Shown one piece after another: positions 1-7,523 of a stretch of 16,247 bases of DNA. The translations under genes and the position numbers were made by a program. The DNA is from Acidobacteriota bacterium (lineage in GTDB: Bacteria; Acidobacteriota; Terriglobia; Terriglobales; Acidobacteriaceae): positions 1 to 16,247 of the forward strand of contig JAGWML010000036.1 of assembly GCA_028873155.1 (NCBI GenBank), read 5' to 3'. The notes below the pieces were generated by a model that did not search any database, was not told the DNA's origin, and worked only from the letters and a program-made list of their open reading frames with translations. The stretch's first letter is position 1. The number at the start of each line of letters is the position of its first letter.

Positions 1-219
1 AAGTCCGCTGGATTTGAAATTGTGCAGTGTCGCTACTATAACTTTGTCGGCTACTTTGCGTGGTGGCTGAGTTTCTGTGTGTTAAAGAAGCGCTCCTTCG
101 ATCCTGCCGCAGTGCGATTGTTTGATCGGCTCATCTTTCCCGGTGTCCATGCGTTTGAAGCACGAATCTGCAGGCCGCCGTTCGGGCAGAGCCTCCAGGT
201 CGTGGCGGTTGCGCGCTAG
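1..219 (+). CDS. SAM-dependent methyltransferase, C-terminal fragment
   Basis: The frame is open from the first base of the window to TAG at 217-219, so this is the 3' end of a gene that starts upstream; 72 residues are visible. The piece has the pattern I associate with the tail of small class I SAM-dependent methyltransferases: an 'F-E-I-V-Q-C-R-Y-Y-N-F-V-G' strand and turn, a tryptophan pair (WW) with hydrophobic residues, a basic 'VLKKRSF' stretch, 'LFDRLIFP' and a closing 'PPFGQSLQVVAVAR', where the last beta strand of the fold ends. The SAM-binding motif would lie upstream, so substrate and activity cannot be judged. In such proteins this C-terminal region usually shapes the acceptor site. 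Family call moderately sure, function unknown. Confidence 0.65.
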   Translation, partial: KSAGFEIVQCRYYNFVGYFAWWLSFCVLKKRSFDPAAVRLFDRLIFPGVHAFEARICRPPFGQSLQVVAVAR

Positions 220-765
220 AGCAGCTCCGCTCCACGGGATCCATCTGCTACGGCATCCACCCCGATCGCTCAAACAAGACCCTACGTTTCTAGAAGCTCT
301 TTTCCCGTCAAGCCTCATCGCGCAAACTATTTTCTAACCCGCTCATTCCACTGCGCAAAAACTCAGCGCCGTTTTGCAGGTTAATTCCGCCCAAAGCGCA
401 TACTAGATCTATCAGCCTGAGAACCGCGCCCACCGGCCGCGATCTCAGGCATTTTCATCTCCAGGAGAGCCGCGCCATGCCGTCGAACAACACGACTTCC
501 CCCCCGTCGCAGTCCCGGAGATGCACCCGGTTCAAAATGTTGGGCATGCTTCCAGTCCTTACCACCGGACAGGAAAAATACCCACCCCACCCTCCCTCCA
601 ATACTTTTCTCTTCCACAGAAAGCTTGCACATTTTTCCAAAGTCATTTTCGCCCTCGTTTCGCTTCGGCGCTTCCCCTCACCGTCATCCAGTGCCGCAAG
701 GCGCTACGATGGACTTCGGGGGCCGTACCTTCGCTCTGCTCCCAGCCTGATTCACGGAGTACTGC
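220..765. other. Intergenic region upstream of folD (no convincing gene)
   Basis: A 546-base gap. It holds a terminator-like hairpin at 415-450 (listed separately) and a second foldable element at 541-584: TGGG pairs with CCCA on the outside, then TTCC (550-553) with GGAA (572-575) and GTCC (555-558) with GGAC (567-570), around an A-A mismatch and an 8-base loop. Short reading frames exist on both strands, including one at 477-773 preceded by a good AGGAGAG. Their products are rich in Ser, Pro and Arg and resemble no protein I know. No clear -35/-10 pair stands out; the folD promoter is presumably between about 456 and 750. Confidence 0.5.
415..456 (+). terminator. Terminator-like hairpin downstream of the methyltransferase
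   Basis: GCCTGAGA (415-422) pairs perfectly with TCTCAGGC (443-450). CGCG (425-428) pairs with CGCG (438-441) inside it, leaving a 9-base loop and a small bulge. The right arm is followed directly by ATTTTC (451-456), a short T run. This would end the transcript of the upstream methyltransferase about 200 bases after its stop, or act as an attenuator before folD. The T run is short, so strength is uncertain. Confidence 0.42.
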
Positions 766-1680
766 ATGCCTAAGGTTCTCGACGGCACAGCCATCGCCGC
801 CGCCATCAAGCAGGAAGTTGCCGAAGAAGTGCGCGCCCTTGCCGCCGCGGGCATTCGCCCCGGCCTCGCCGCCGTCCTCGTCGGCCACGTGCCCGCATCG
901 GAGATCTACGTCCGCAGCAAGGTGCAGACCTGCGCCGACCTCGGCCTCTTCAGCGACCTCATCACGCCGCCCGACACCGTTACCACCGAGGAGATGCTCG
1001 ACCTCGTCGCCGCCCTCAACGCCCGCGACGACATCGACGGCATCCTCATCCAGCTTCCGCTGCCCAGGCAGGTAGATACCAAGGCGCTGCTCGACGCCGT
1101 CTCACCCGCCAAAGACGTCGACGGCTTCCACCCCGTCAACGCGGGCCGCCTGCAGGCCGGCCGCCCCGCGCTCGCACCCTGCACGCCAGCCGGCGTCATT
1201 GAAATCCTCAAGCGCAGCCAGATCCCCATCAGCGGCGCGCACGCCGTCGTCGTCGGCCGCAGCGACATTGTCGGCAAGCCCGCCGCCATGCTCCTGCTCC
1301 ACGAGAACGCGACCGTAACGATCTGCCACTCCAAGACGCGCGACCTCCCGGCCATCACGCGCCAGGCCGACATTCTTGTCGCCGCCATCGGCCGCCCCGG
1401 CTTCATCACGCCAGAGATGGTCAAACCCGGTGCCACGGTCATCGACGTCGGCATTAACCGCATCACCACCCGCGAGGAATTCGACCGCTTCTTTGCCGGC
1501 GACGCCAAACGCGAAGCCACGTTCGCCAAGCGCGGCTCCACGCTTGTCGGCGACGTGCACCCCAAAGCCTTCGAGCTCTCCAGCGCCTACACGCCCGTCC
1601 CCGGCGGCGTCGGCCCGCTCACCATCGCCATGCTCATGGCCAACACCGTCCGCGCCGCCAAAATGCGCAGAGGACTCTAG
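766..1680 (+). CDS. folD: FolD: methylene-THF dehydrogenase / methenyl-THF cyclohydrolase
   Basis: Cytoplasmic bifunctional enzyme of one-carbon metabolism. It oxidises 5,10-methylene-THF with NADP+ to 5,10-methenyl-THF and hydrolyses that to 10-formyl-THF, used in purine and initiator formyl-Met-tRNA synthesis. The 304-residue product has the family signatures in order: 'YVRSK' with Tyr48 and catalytic Lys52, 'GILIQLPLP' with Gln96, 'KDVDGFHP' with Asp119, the cofactor loop 'VVGRSDIVGKP' (162-172) and the C-terminal 'TPVPGGVGPLT'. Lys52/Gln96/Asp119 correspond to Lys54/Gln98/Asp121 of the E. coli enzyme. It is slightly longer than usual (about 285-300) owing to a charged insertion before 'LVGDVHP'. 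ATG 766 has GGAG at 756-759, six bases upstream. The stop is 3 bases before coaE, so the two are almost certainly co-transcribed. Confidence 0.97.
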   Translation: MPKVLDGTAIAAAIKQEVAEEVRALAAAGIRPGLAAVLVGHVPASEIYVRSKVQTCADLGLFSDLITPPDTVTTEEMLDLVAALNARDDIDGILIQLPLPRQVDTKALLDAVSPAKDVDGFHPVNAGRLQAGRPALAPCTPAGVIEILKRSQIPISGAHAVVVGRSDIVGKPAAMLLLHENATVTICHSKTRDLPAITRQADILVAAIGRPGFITPEMVKPGATVIDVGINRITTREEFDRFFAGDAKREATFAKRGSTLVGDVHPKAFELSSAYTPVPGGVGPLTIAMLMANTVRAAKMRRGL

Positions 1681-1683
1681 CTC

Positions 1684-2364
1684 ATGCTCCGCGTTGGCCT
1701 CACCGGCGGTCTGGGCAGCGGCAAAAGCACCGTTGCCGCCATGCTGCGTTCCCTCGGCGCCGAGGTCATCGAGTCCGACGAACTCGGCCGCACCATGATG
1801 GAGCCCGGCCAGCCCGTCTACCAGCAGATTCTCCGAGTCTTTGGCCCGCAGGTCGCCGGCCCCGATGGCACCCTCAACCGCGGCGCTCTTGCCAAACTTG
1901 CCTTCTCGCAGGGCCGCATGCACGAGTTGAACGCCATCATCCATCCAGCAGTCATTGAGGCCCAGCGCACGTGGATGGACGAGGTCGCCGCGCGCAATCC
2001 CAACGCCATCGCCGTCATCGTCTCCGCGCTCATCCTCGAGGTCGAGCGCGACGCCCAGGCCCGCGGTGACTACACCTCCGTCCTCGCCGACTGGCGCAAC
2101 CGTATCGATTGTGTCGTCGTCGTCACCGCGCCTGATGACCTCAAAATCGCCCGCTACCTCGCCCGCACCGGCCAGTCCGGCCCCGCCGGAGAGGCCGACG
2201 CCCGCTCGCGCCTCGCCTTCCAGATGCCTGACGCGGAAAAGGCCTCCCGTGCCAACTACGTCCTCGTCAATGACGGCGACCTAGCCTCACTTCGCACCCA
2301 GGTAGAAACGCTTTGGGCAGAACTCCAGGCAAGGAGCAACGCCGGTGACTCCGGCGTTCTCTAA
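1684..2364 (+). CDS. coaE: CoaE: dephospho-CoA kinase
   Basis: Catalyses the last step of coenzyme A synthesis, ATP-dependent phosphorylation of the 3'-hydroxyl of dephospho-CoA, in the cytoplasm. The 226-residue product opens with a P-loop 'GGLGSGKST' (residues 8-16), then 'EVIESDELG', where Asp32 sits at the position of the family's catalytic acidic residue. It also has the family motif 'LNAIIHPAVI', a central strand 'IDCVVVVTAP' and a C-terminal 'NYVLVNDGDL', as in the family's 'xxVIxNxG' element. It is about 20 residues longer than the E. coli protein, mainly through an insertion 'VERDAQARGDYTSVLADW' before the central strand. Only three bases separate it from folD, which suggests translational coupling. 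A perfect 8-bp inverted repeat lies in its last codons (listed separately). Confidence 0.95.
   Translation: MLRVGLTGGLGSGKSTVAAMLRSLGAEVIESDELGRTMMEPGQPVYQQILRVFGPQVAGPDGTLNRGALAKLAFSQGRMHELNAIIHPAVIEAQRTWMDEVAARNPNAIAVIVSALILEVERDAQARGDYTSVLADWRNRIDCVVVVTAPDDLKIARYLARTGQSGPAGEADARSRLAFQMPDAEKASRANYVLVNDGDLASLRTQVETLWAELQARSNAGDSGVL
2338..2358 (+). terminator. Inverted repeat at the 3' end of coaE, weak terminator candidate
   Basis: AACGCCGG (2338-2345) and CCGGCGTT (2351-2358) are perfect 8-bp arms around a 5-base loop TGACT, overlapping the last codons of coaE. The hairpin is GC-rich and stable, but what follows is CTCTAAAATAG rather than a T tract. It may pause or partly terminate transcription before the protease gene, or protect the folD-coaE mRNA 3' end. 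The arms are read directly from the sequence; the role is inference. Confidence 0.3.
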
Positions 2365-2453
2365 AATAGAAAGCGGCAGCCGCAGAGCCTCCGAACCCGG
2401 AATCGTTCCGCGCTCCCGCCGCATCTGCGTTGAGAAAGGTCTCGCTACGCACC

Positions 2454-3605
2454 ATGAAACTGCGCCGGTTCCTGCTGATTGTTCTACTTGTCGGTGGATT
2501 CCTTTACATCACCACCCATCTGCCCTCGCGCCTCGGCAACGTCTCGTTCCTTGGCGGCCATGGCTCCAGCTCGCCGCTCCAGCTCACCGAGGCTGAGGCC
2601 GCCCCGGCTTACGACGCCGCGGAGCTGAACAACATCGGCGTCTACAAGCGCGTGCTGCCCTCGGTCGTCAACATCACCTCACGCCAGGTCGTCTTCGACT
2701 TCTTCTACGGCGCGGTCCCGCAGGAGGGTCAGGGCTCCGGCTTCGTGCTCGACAAGGCCGGCCACGTCCTCACCAACTACCACGTCATCGACGGCGCCAA
2801 CCGCGGCATCCAGGTCACGCTCAGCAACAAGACCAGCTACAAGGCCACCGTCGTCGGCGCAGACCACGTGCATGACCTCGCGCTGCTGCAGATCTCTGCG
2901 CCCAACCTGCAGCCCGTCACGCTCGCTGACTCATCCGGCCTTTCTGTCGGCCAGGAGGTCTACGCCATCGGCAATCCCTTCGGCCTCAGCGGAACCATGA
3001 CGCGTGGCATCATCAGCTCGATCCGCTCCATCAAAGGCGCCAGTGGGGCAACCATCGAAGACGCTATCCAGACTGACGCAGCCATCAACCCCGGCAACTC
3101 CGGCGGTCCGCTGCTCAACTCGCACGGCGAGGTCATCGGCATCAACACCATGATCCTCTCCAACGCAGACCAGAACGCCGGCATCGGCTTCGCCATCCCC
3201 ATCAACACCGCCAAGGCCGTTCTCGGCGACCTCACCCGCTACGGGCGCGTCAAGCGGCCCTCGCTCGGCATCGTCTCCTTTGGCATCGGTCCCGACCTCG
3301 CGGAGCAGATGGGCCTCGCCGCCGATTACGGTGTGCTCATCCAGAAAGTCCTTCCAGGCGGAGCTGCGGAGCGCGCCGGCCTGCATGGCGGCAGCGAACA
3401 GGCCTACGTCGGCAACACGCCGATCCTTCTTGGCGGGGATCTCATCGTCGCTGTGGATGGCCAGCAGGTTACCGACCCGGAAGACCTGAGCGCCATCATG
3501 GACAAGCATCAGGCCGGCGACACCGTCTCCATCACCATCCTGCGTGGCCGCAAGCAGATGACCCTCAAGCTCATCCTTGGCGAAGCCCGGCAAGCGAGCA
3601 CCTAG
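2454..3605 (+). CDS. DegS/HtrA-like membrane-anchored serine protease with one PDZ domain
   Basis: Envelope protease or protease sensor of the HtrA family. The 383-residue product begins with a basic-hydrophobic segment (residues 3-23) that would act as a signal anchor, placing the rest in the periplasm. The trypsin-like triad is intact: His110 in 'LTNYHVIDG', Asp141 in 'HDLALLQI', Ser216 in 'NPGNSGGPLL'. One PDZ domain follows (about 285-375; 'GVLIQKVLPGGAAERAGL', 'DLIVAVDGQQV'). One anchor plus one PDZ resembles E. coli DegS more than DegP, which has two PDZ domains and a cleaved signal. I chose ATG 2454, with GAGAAAGG at 2432-2439; a TTG at 2430 would add eight residues, has no better ribosome site and seems less likely. 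It is followed after 4 bases by the NADH dehydrogenase gene. Confidence 0.92.
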   Translation: MKLRRFLLIVLLVGGFLYITTHLPSRLGNVSFLGGHGSSSPLQLTEAEAAPAYDAAELNNIGVYKRVLPSVVNITSRQVVFDFFYGAVPQEGQGSGFVLDKAGHVLTNYHVIDGANRGIQVTLSNKTSYKATVVGADHVHDLALLQISAPNLQPVTLADSSGLSVGQEVYAIGNPFGLSGTMTRGIISSIRSIKGASGATIEDAIQTDAAINPGNSGGPLLNSHGEVIGINTMILSNADQNAGIGFAIPINTAKAVLGDLTRYGRVKRPSLGIVSFGIGPDLAEQMGLAADYGVLIQKVLPGGAAERAGLHGGSEQAYVGNTPILLGGDLIVAVDGQQVTDPEDLSAIMDKHQAGDTVSITILRGRKQMTLKLILGEARQAST

Positions 3606-3609
3606 TCGC

Positions 3610-4980
3610 ATGGCTGCGCCGGTCACACAGCTTGTCCACGCTGCCCCGGCGCGCCCGCGTGTGCTCATCCTCGGCGGCGGCTTCGCCGGTCTGCATGCCG
3701 CGCAGTCCCTCGCCCGCCTCGCGGTCGATGTCACCCTCATCGACCGCCGCAATCACCACACCTTTCAGCCGCTGCTGTATCAAGTAGCGCTCGCCGTGCT
3801 TTCCCCGGCAGACATCGCCCAGCCCATCCGCGGCATCCTGCGCAAGCAGGCGAACGTCCAGGTCCTCATGGACGAAGTGACGGGCATCGACGGAATTGGG
3901 CACCGAATCTCGCTGACGTCTGGCGGACAGATGGCCTACGACTATCTCGTCGTCGCCACAGGCGCTACGCATTCCTACTTTGGCCACGACGAGTGGGCGC
4001 CGCTCGCGCCCGGCCTCAAGACCATCGAAGACGCCACCGAAATCCGCCGCCGCGTCCTGCTTGCCTTTGAGCTGGCAGAGCGCCAGATGCTCGAGCAGGG
4101 CTGGCATCCGCCGCTGAACTTCATCGTCATCGGCGGAGGCCCAACCGGCGTTGAGCTTGCAGGAGCCATCTCCGACATTGCGCGCCTCTACCTGCGCCGC
4201 GACTTCCGTCACATCGATCCTGCCAGGGCGCGGGTGCTGCTGCTGGAGGGCTCGCCGCACCTGTTGTCCGCTTATCCCGCCGATCTCTCGGCAAAAGCGG
4301 AGGCCGCGCTCATCAGGCTTGGCGTTGAGGTCCGCACCAACGCCCACGTCTCCGCCATCGGTCCAGGATGGGTTGAGGCACAAGGCGAGCAGGGCAGCTC
4401 CCGCATCGATGCAGCTGTCACCCTCTGGGCCGCCGGTGTGCAGGCCTCGCCGCTCGGCACGCTGCTCGGTGTGCCCCTCGACCGCCGCGGCTGTGTCCTC
4501 GTCAACGACCGCCTCAACCCTCCCGGCATGCCCGAGGTCTTCATTCTCGGCGACCTCGCTCACGTCGAGCAGGACGGCCATCCGATTCCCGGCGTCGCTC
4601 AGCCCGCCATGCAGATGGGCGACCACGTGGGCCGCATGATCGCCGCCGACCTGGCCAGCAAACCGCGCCCCGCCTTCCGCTACTTCGATAAAGGCGATAT
4701 GGCGACGATCGGGCGCCGCGCAGCCATCGCGAAGGTCGAATGGCCCTTCAAAGCGCACATGAGCGGACTGCCCGCATGGCTCACCTGGCTCACCGTCCAC
4801 ATCTGGTTTCTCATTGGTTTTCGCAACCGCATCTCCGTCTTCGCCACCTGGATCTGGAGCTACTTCACCTTCACTCGTGCCGCGCGCCTTATCACCGGCG
4901 ACCAGCACCTGCCGGGCTGGCAGGATCAAGCCGCGGGGTCAGCCAGTGGCAGAGCGCCGCTGCCTCCCGACCGTCCGTAA
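3610..4980 (+). CDS. ndh: Type II NADH:quinone oxidoreductase (NDH-2)
   Basis: Single-subunit, non-proton-pumping NADH dehydrogenase that feeds electrons from NADH through FAD to the membrane quinone pool, on the cytoplasmic face. The 456-residue product carries two dinucleotide-binding motifs, 'LGGGFAG' (FAD; 22-27 glycines) and 'GGGPTG' (NADH; 175-180). It also has the closing FAD motif 'VFILGDLAHVEQDG' and the quinone-site signature 'AQPAMQ' (330-335) typical of NDH-2. From about 384 to 430 an aromatic, hydrophobic segment (AWLTWLTVHIWFLIGFRNR onward) fits the membrane-binding C-terminal region of the family. ATG 3610 is chosen; a longer TTG-started frame overlapping the protease stop is less plausible and has no clear ribosome site. 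It sits 4 bases after the protease gene and 33 bases before serS. Confidence 0.93.
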   Translation: MAAPVTQLVHAAPARPRVLILGGGFAGLHAAQSLARLAVDVTLIDRRNHHTFQPLLYQVALAVLSPADIAQPIRGILRKQANVQVLMDEVTGIDGIGHRISLTSGGQMAYDYLVVATGATHSYFGHDEWAPLAPGLKTIEDATEIRRRVLLAFELAERQMLEQGWHPPLNFIVIGGGPTGVELAGAISDIARLYLRRDFRHIDPARARVLLLEGSPHLLSAYPADLSAKAEAALIRLGVEVRTNAHVSAIGPGWVEAQGEQGSSRIDAAVTLWAAGVQASPLGTLLGVPLDRRGCVLVNDRLNPPGMPEVFILGDLAHVEQDGHPIPGVAQPAMQMGDHVGRMIAADLASKPRPAFRYFDKGDMATIGRRAAIAKVEWPFKAHMSGLPAWLTWLTVHIWFLIGFRNRISVFATWIWSYFTFTRAARLITGDQHLPGWQDQAAGSASGRAPLPPDRP

Positions 4981-4999
4981 GCCTGCCCTGACCGTCGGG

Positions 5000-5013
5000 T
5001 AAACTAGAAGGGC
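5000..5013 (+). promoter_or_regulatory. Possible -10 element of a leaderless serS promoter
   Basis: TAAACT (5000-5005) lies eight bases before the serS ATG. Transcription would start at or beside the start codon if this is a -10 box. AGAAGGG (5006-5012) is only one base from the ATG, too close to work as a normal ribosome site. No good -35 is visible, so this is weak evidence. Confidence 0.25.
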
Positions 5014-6393
5014 ATGCTCGATCTGAACTTTGTCCGGGCGAATCTGCCCCTTGTGGAAGCAAAACTGCGCGCGCGCGGCGCAGACCCTGCATCCCTTCTC
5101 GGCGATTTTCGCTCCCTCGACCAGAAGCGCCGCGAGGCCATCACGCAGGCAGAGCAGCTCAAAGCCCGCCGCAACGAGCTCTCGCAGCAGGTCGGCGCGC
5201 TCAAGAAAGCCGGCAGAGACGCCACCGCGCTGATGGATGAGACGCGGGCGCTGAAAGATCGCCTCGACGAGCTGGACAAGCTGGCCTCCTCGCTCGATGA
5301 GCAGATGCGCTTTGCGCTGTCGAGCATCCCCAACCTCACGCGCGACGAGGTTCCCATCGGCACATCCGAGGCCGACAATCCAGTCGTCAAATCCTGGGGC
5401 GAAAAGCGCGTCTTCGACTTCGAGCCCAGACCGCACTGGGAGATCGGCGAGGCGCTGGGAATTCTCGATCTCGAACGCGCCGCCAAGCTCTCCGGCGCCC
5501 GCTTCGCCGTCTACATGGGCGCAGGCGCGCGGCTGGAACGCGCTCTCATCAGCTTCATGCTCGACCGGCACACGCGGTCTGTCTCAGAAGGCGGCCACGG
5601 CTACACTGAAGTGCTGCCACCCTTCATGGTCAACTCGAAGTCCCTCTTCGGCACCGGCCAGTTGCCCAAGTTCGCGGAGGACCTCTTCCGCTGCTCCGAT
5701 GCTCTCGAAGAAGGCGATGATGCGATTAAGCAGCTTCAGCAATCGGGATTTGATCCAGCGGAGTTCGGACGCTTCAACGACCACTGGCTCATTCCCACCG
5801 CCGAGGTCCCCGTCACTAATCTCTACCGCGACGAGATCCTCGACGAAGACCGGCTGCCCATCTGTCTCACGGCCTACACACCGTGCTTCCGCGCCGAGGC
5901 CGGAGCCGCTGGCAAAGATACGCGCGGCATCATCCGCCAGCACCAGTTCCAGAAGGTCGAGCTGGTCAAGTTCACCCGGCCCGAAGACTCCGACGCCGAG
6001 CACGAAAAGCTTACCCGCGACGCCGAAGAGATTTTGGAGATTTTGGGCTTACCGTATCGCAGAGTTTTGCTGTGCACCGGCGACACGGGTTTCTCGTCAG
6101 CCAAAACGTTCGATCTCGAAGTCTGGTTGCCCGGCCAGCAGCTGTATCGTGAGATCTCGTCCTGCTCTAACTTCGACAACTTCCAGGCGCGGCGCGCCAA
6201 CATCCGATTCCGTGCCGCCGGTCAGGGCCCCAAGGGCAAGGTCGAATTCGTCCACACGCTCAACGGCAGCGGGCTCGCCGTGGGCCGCACCTGGCTGGCG
6301 ATTCTGGAGAATTACCAGCAGGCCGACGGCTCCGTTGAAATTCCCGAGGCGTTGCGCCCGTACATGGGCGGCCTCGAAAGGATCACAAAGTAA
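5014..6393 (+). CDS. serS: Seryl-tRNA synthetase
   Basis: Class II aminoacyl-tRNA synthetase that charges tRNA-Ser (and tRNA-Sec where present) with serine in the cytoplasm. The 459-residue product starts 'MLDLNFVRANL', the usual start of the family, followed by a long charged coiled-coil arm (about 27-100) that binds the long variable arm of the tRNA. The class II core follows: 'AAKLSGARFAVYMGAGARLE' around motif 1, 'PCFRAEAGAAGKDTRG' (motif 2, from residue 290, Arg293) and 'GLAVGRT' (motif 3, from 420, Arg425). It is some 30 residues longer than the E. coli enzyme (430), partly through an acidic insertion 'EEGDDAIKQLQQSGFD' near residue 230. A spaced Shine-Dalgarno is lacking (see the -10 entry). 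The downstream gene starts 6 bases after the stop. Confidence 0.97.
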   Translation: MLDLNFVRANLPLVEAKLRARGADPASLLGDFRSLDQKRREAITQAEQLKARRNELSQQVGALKKAGRDATALMDETRALKDRLDELDKLASSLDEQMRFALSSIPNLTRDEVPIGTSEADNPVVKSWGEKRVFDFEPRPHWEIGEALGILDLERAAKLSGARFAVYMGAGARLERALISFMLDRHTRSVSEGGHGYTEVLPPFMVNSKSLFGTGQLPKFAEDLFRCSDALEEGDDAIKQLQQSGFDPAEFGRFNDHWLIPTAEVPVTNLYRDEILDEDRLPICLTAYTPCFRAEAGAAGKDTRGIIRQHQFQKVELVKFTRPEDSDAEHEKLTRDAEEILEILGLPYRRVLLCTGDTGFSSAKTFDLEVWLPGQQLYREISSCSNFDNFQARRANIRFRAAGQGPKGKVEFVHTLNGSGLAVGRTWLAILENYQQADGSVEIPEALRPYMGGLERITK

Positions 6394-6399
6394 CGCAGT

Positions 6400-6771
6400 A
6401 TGAACCGCATTCTCAAAAGCTACTTCTACTGGACCTACTCGCGCGGCAGCTTCCACTATGACGTGATGGTGACGCTGATTCTTCTCTTCATCTTCGTCAC
6501 GCCACAGCTGTGGGATTACGGCGACAAGCCCTCCCGCACAGCCGGACCGCGCCATGCCATCCAGGTGGTTGGCGACGGCGGCCATGGCGTCATCGTCTCC
6601 GTGCTCGCCGACGATGTGCAGCTCGCGCCCGACGCCACCACCTCCGAGGTGAAGAAGACCCTGCGCCGCGCCATCGAGCCCGTCACCGGCGATGCCGTCT
6701 TTGTCGAACACTGGGAGACCGGGCGGGACCAGGACGGCAACCTTGTGTGGAAGATCTGGGCGCACCGCTAG
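6400..6771 (+). CDS. Small single-span membrane protein of unknown function
   Basis: The 123-residue product has a short, aromatic and basic N terminus (residues 1-20), one clear membrane helix (about 22-38, 'VMVTLILLFIFVTPQLW') and a soluble C-terminal part of about 80 residues with mixed strand and helix character ('IQVVGDGGHGVIVSVLADDV', 'AVFVEHWETGRD', 'LVWKIWAHR'). That topology suggests an inner-membrane protein with its soluble part outside the cytoplasm. I know no named family for it. It starts 6 bases after serS and ends 59 bases before the LolA-like gene, so it is probably in the same transcript. The membrane helix, position in a tight gene run and protein-like composition support a real gene. 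A link to the LolA-like neighbour is only a guess from adjacency. Confidence 0.75.
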   Translation: MNRILKSYFYWTYSRGSFHYDVMVTLILLFIFVTPQLWDYGDKPSRTAGPRHAIQVVGDGGHGVIVSVLADDVQLAPDATTSEVKKTLRRAIEPVTGDAVFVEHWETGRDQDGNLVWKIWAHR

Positions 6772-6830
6772 AGACATTCCTCGTCTCTTTTCCGCTCGCC
6801 CGTGCATCCAATCATCAGAACAGGATGTCC

Positions 6831-7523
6831 ATGAATCTTAAGAAAGTCTTTGTTTTACTCGCGGGGTTCGCCCTTGGCTGTGGGTCCGCGCGCGCCGCCC
6901 ACGGCGATGACCTGCAATCCGTGCTGCGCCAACTCGACGCCGCCGCGGCCAGCTTTCACACCACCACAGCCGACTTCGAGTTCGACTCCCTTCAGACCGA
7001 CCCGATCCCCGACAAGGACGTGCAGAAGGGCATCGTCTACTACGAGCGCACGGGTAAGAACTTTCAGATGGGCGTGCACATCAACGAAGTCAACGACCGG
7101 CCGGTGCCCAAAGTCGTTACGCTCTCCGGCGGTGTGGTTCGCCTGTATGAATCGCTGCCCAATCAGGTCACGACGCTCACAAAACTTGGCCAGTATGAGA
7201 GCTGGTTCATGCTCGGCTTCGGCGCCAGCGGCAAAGATCTCGAAACAAAGTGGGACATGAAGTACCTCGGCAAGGAAACCATCGACGGCATTCACACCGA
7301 CAAGCTCGAATTGGTTCCGAAGGACCCGAATATCCGCAAGAATTTGCTAAAAGTGACCTTGTGGCTCGACACCGCGCGCGGAGTCAGCGTGCAGCAGGAC
7401 TTCGACGAGGGTCAGGGGCAGAGCCGCCACTGCCACTACTTCAACATCAAAGTGAATCAGTCGCTGCCCGGCGACGCCTTCAAGTTCAAGACCGACAGCA
7501 AAACGCAATACGTCACGCGGTAG
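6831..7523 (+). CDS. LolA-like outer-membrane lipoprotein-sorting protein
   Basis: A secreted periplasmic protein of the LolA type, expected to bind lipid or lipoprotein acyl chains in a half-barrel and carry them between membranes. The 230-residue product has an N-terminal signal peptide ('MNLKKVFVLLAGFALGCGSA' then RAA), with likely cleavage after the Ala-rich segment near residue 23. A Cys at 17 is not in a good lipobox. The rest follows LolA-like logic: 'LDAAAASFHTTTADFEFD' (the family's opening helix and first strand), 'GIVYYERTGKNFQM' (the R/KGxFxxxRPxxFR-like strand region) and later 'DKLELVPKDPN' and 'VTLWLDTARGVSVQQDFDE'. ATG 6831 is preferred because AGGA at 6822-6825 is five bases upstream; ATG 6825 would overlap that site. 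It ends 11 bases inside the convergent glycosyltransferase locus. Confidence 0.78.
   Translation: MNLKKVFVLLAGFALGCGSARAAHGDDLQSVLRQLDAAAASFHTTTADFEFDSLQTDPIPDKDVQKGIVYYERTGKNFQMGVHINEVNDRPVPKVVTLSGGVVRLYESLPNQVTTLTKLGQYESWFMLGFGASGKDLETKWDMKYLGKETIDGIHTDKLELVPKDPNIRKNLLKVTLWLDTARGVSVQQDFDEGQGQSRHCHYFNIKVNQSLPGDAFKFKTDSKTQYVTR

Noticed and set aside
415..765. ZTP or tetrahydrofolate riboswitch before folD
   Set aside because: The conserved core sequences of these riboswitches as I know them are not present; only generic stems are seen.
477..773. 98-codon frame with a good AGGAGAG ribosome-like site upstream of folD
   Set aside because: The product is rich in Ser, Pro and Arg, matches nothing I know and runs into the folD start. 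GC-rich intergenic DNA often keeps such frames open.
1102..1944. Long antisense frame (280 codons) across folD and coaE
   Set aside because: It is a shadow of two certain genes in high-GC DNA; its Ala/Gly/Asp-rich translation has no domain logic.
3571..4929. 452-codon antisense frame across the NADH dehydrogenase gene
   Set aside because: The + strand product has full NDH-2 motifs; the antisense translation is compositionally biased and motif-free.
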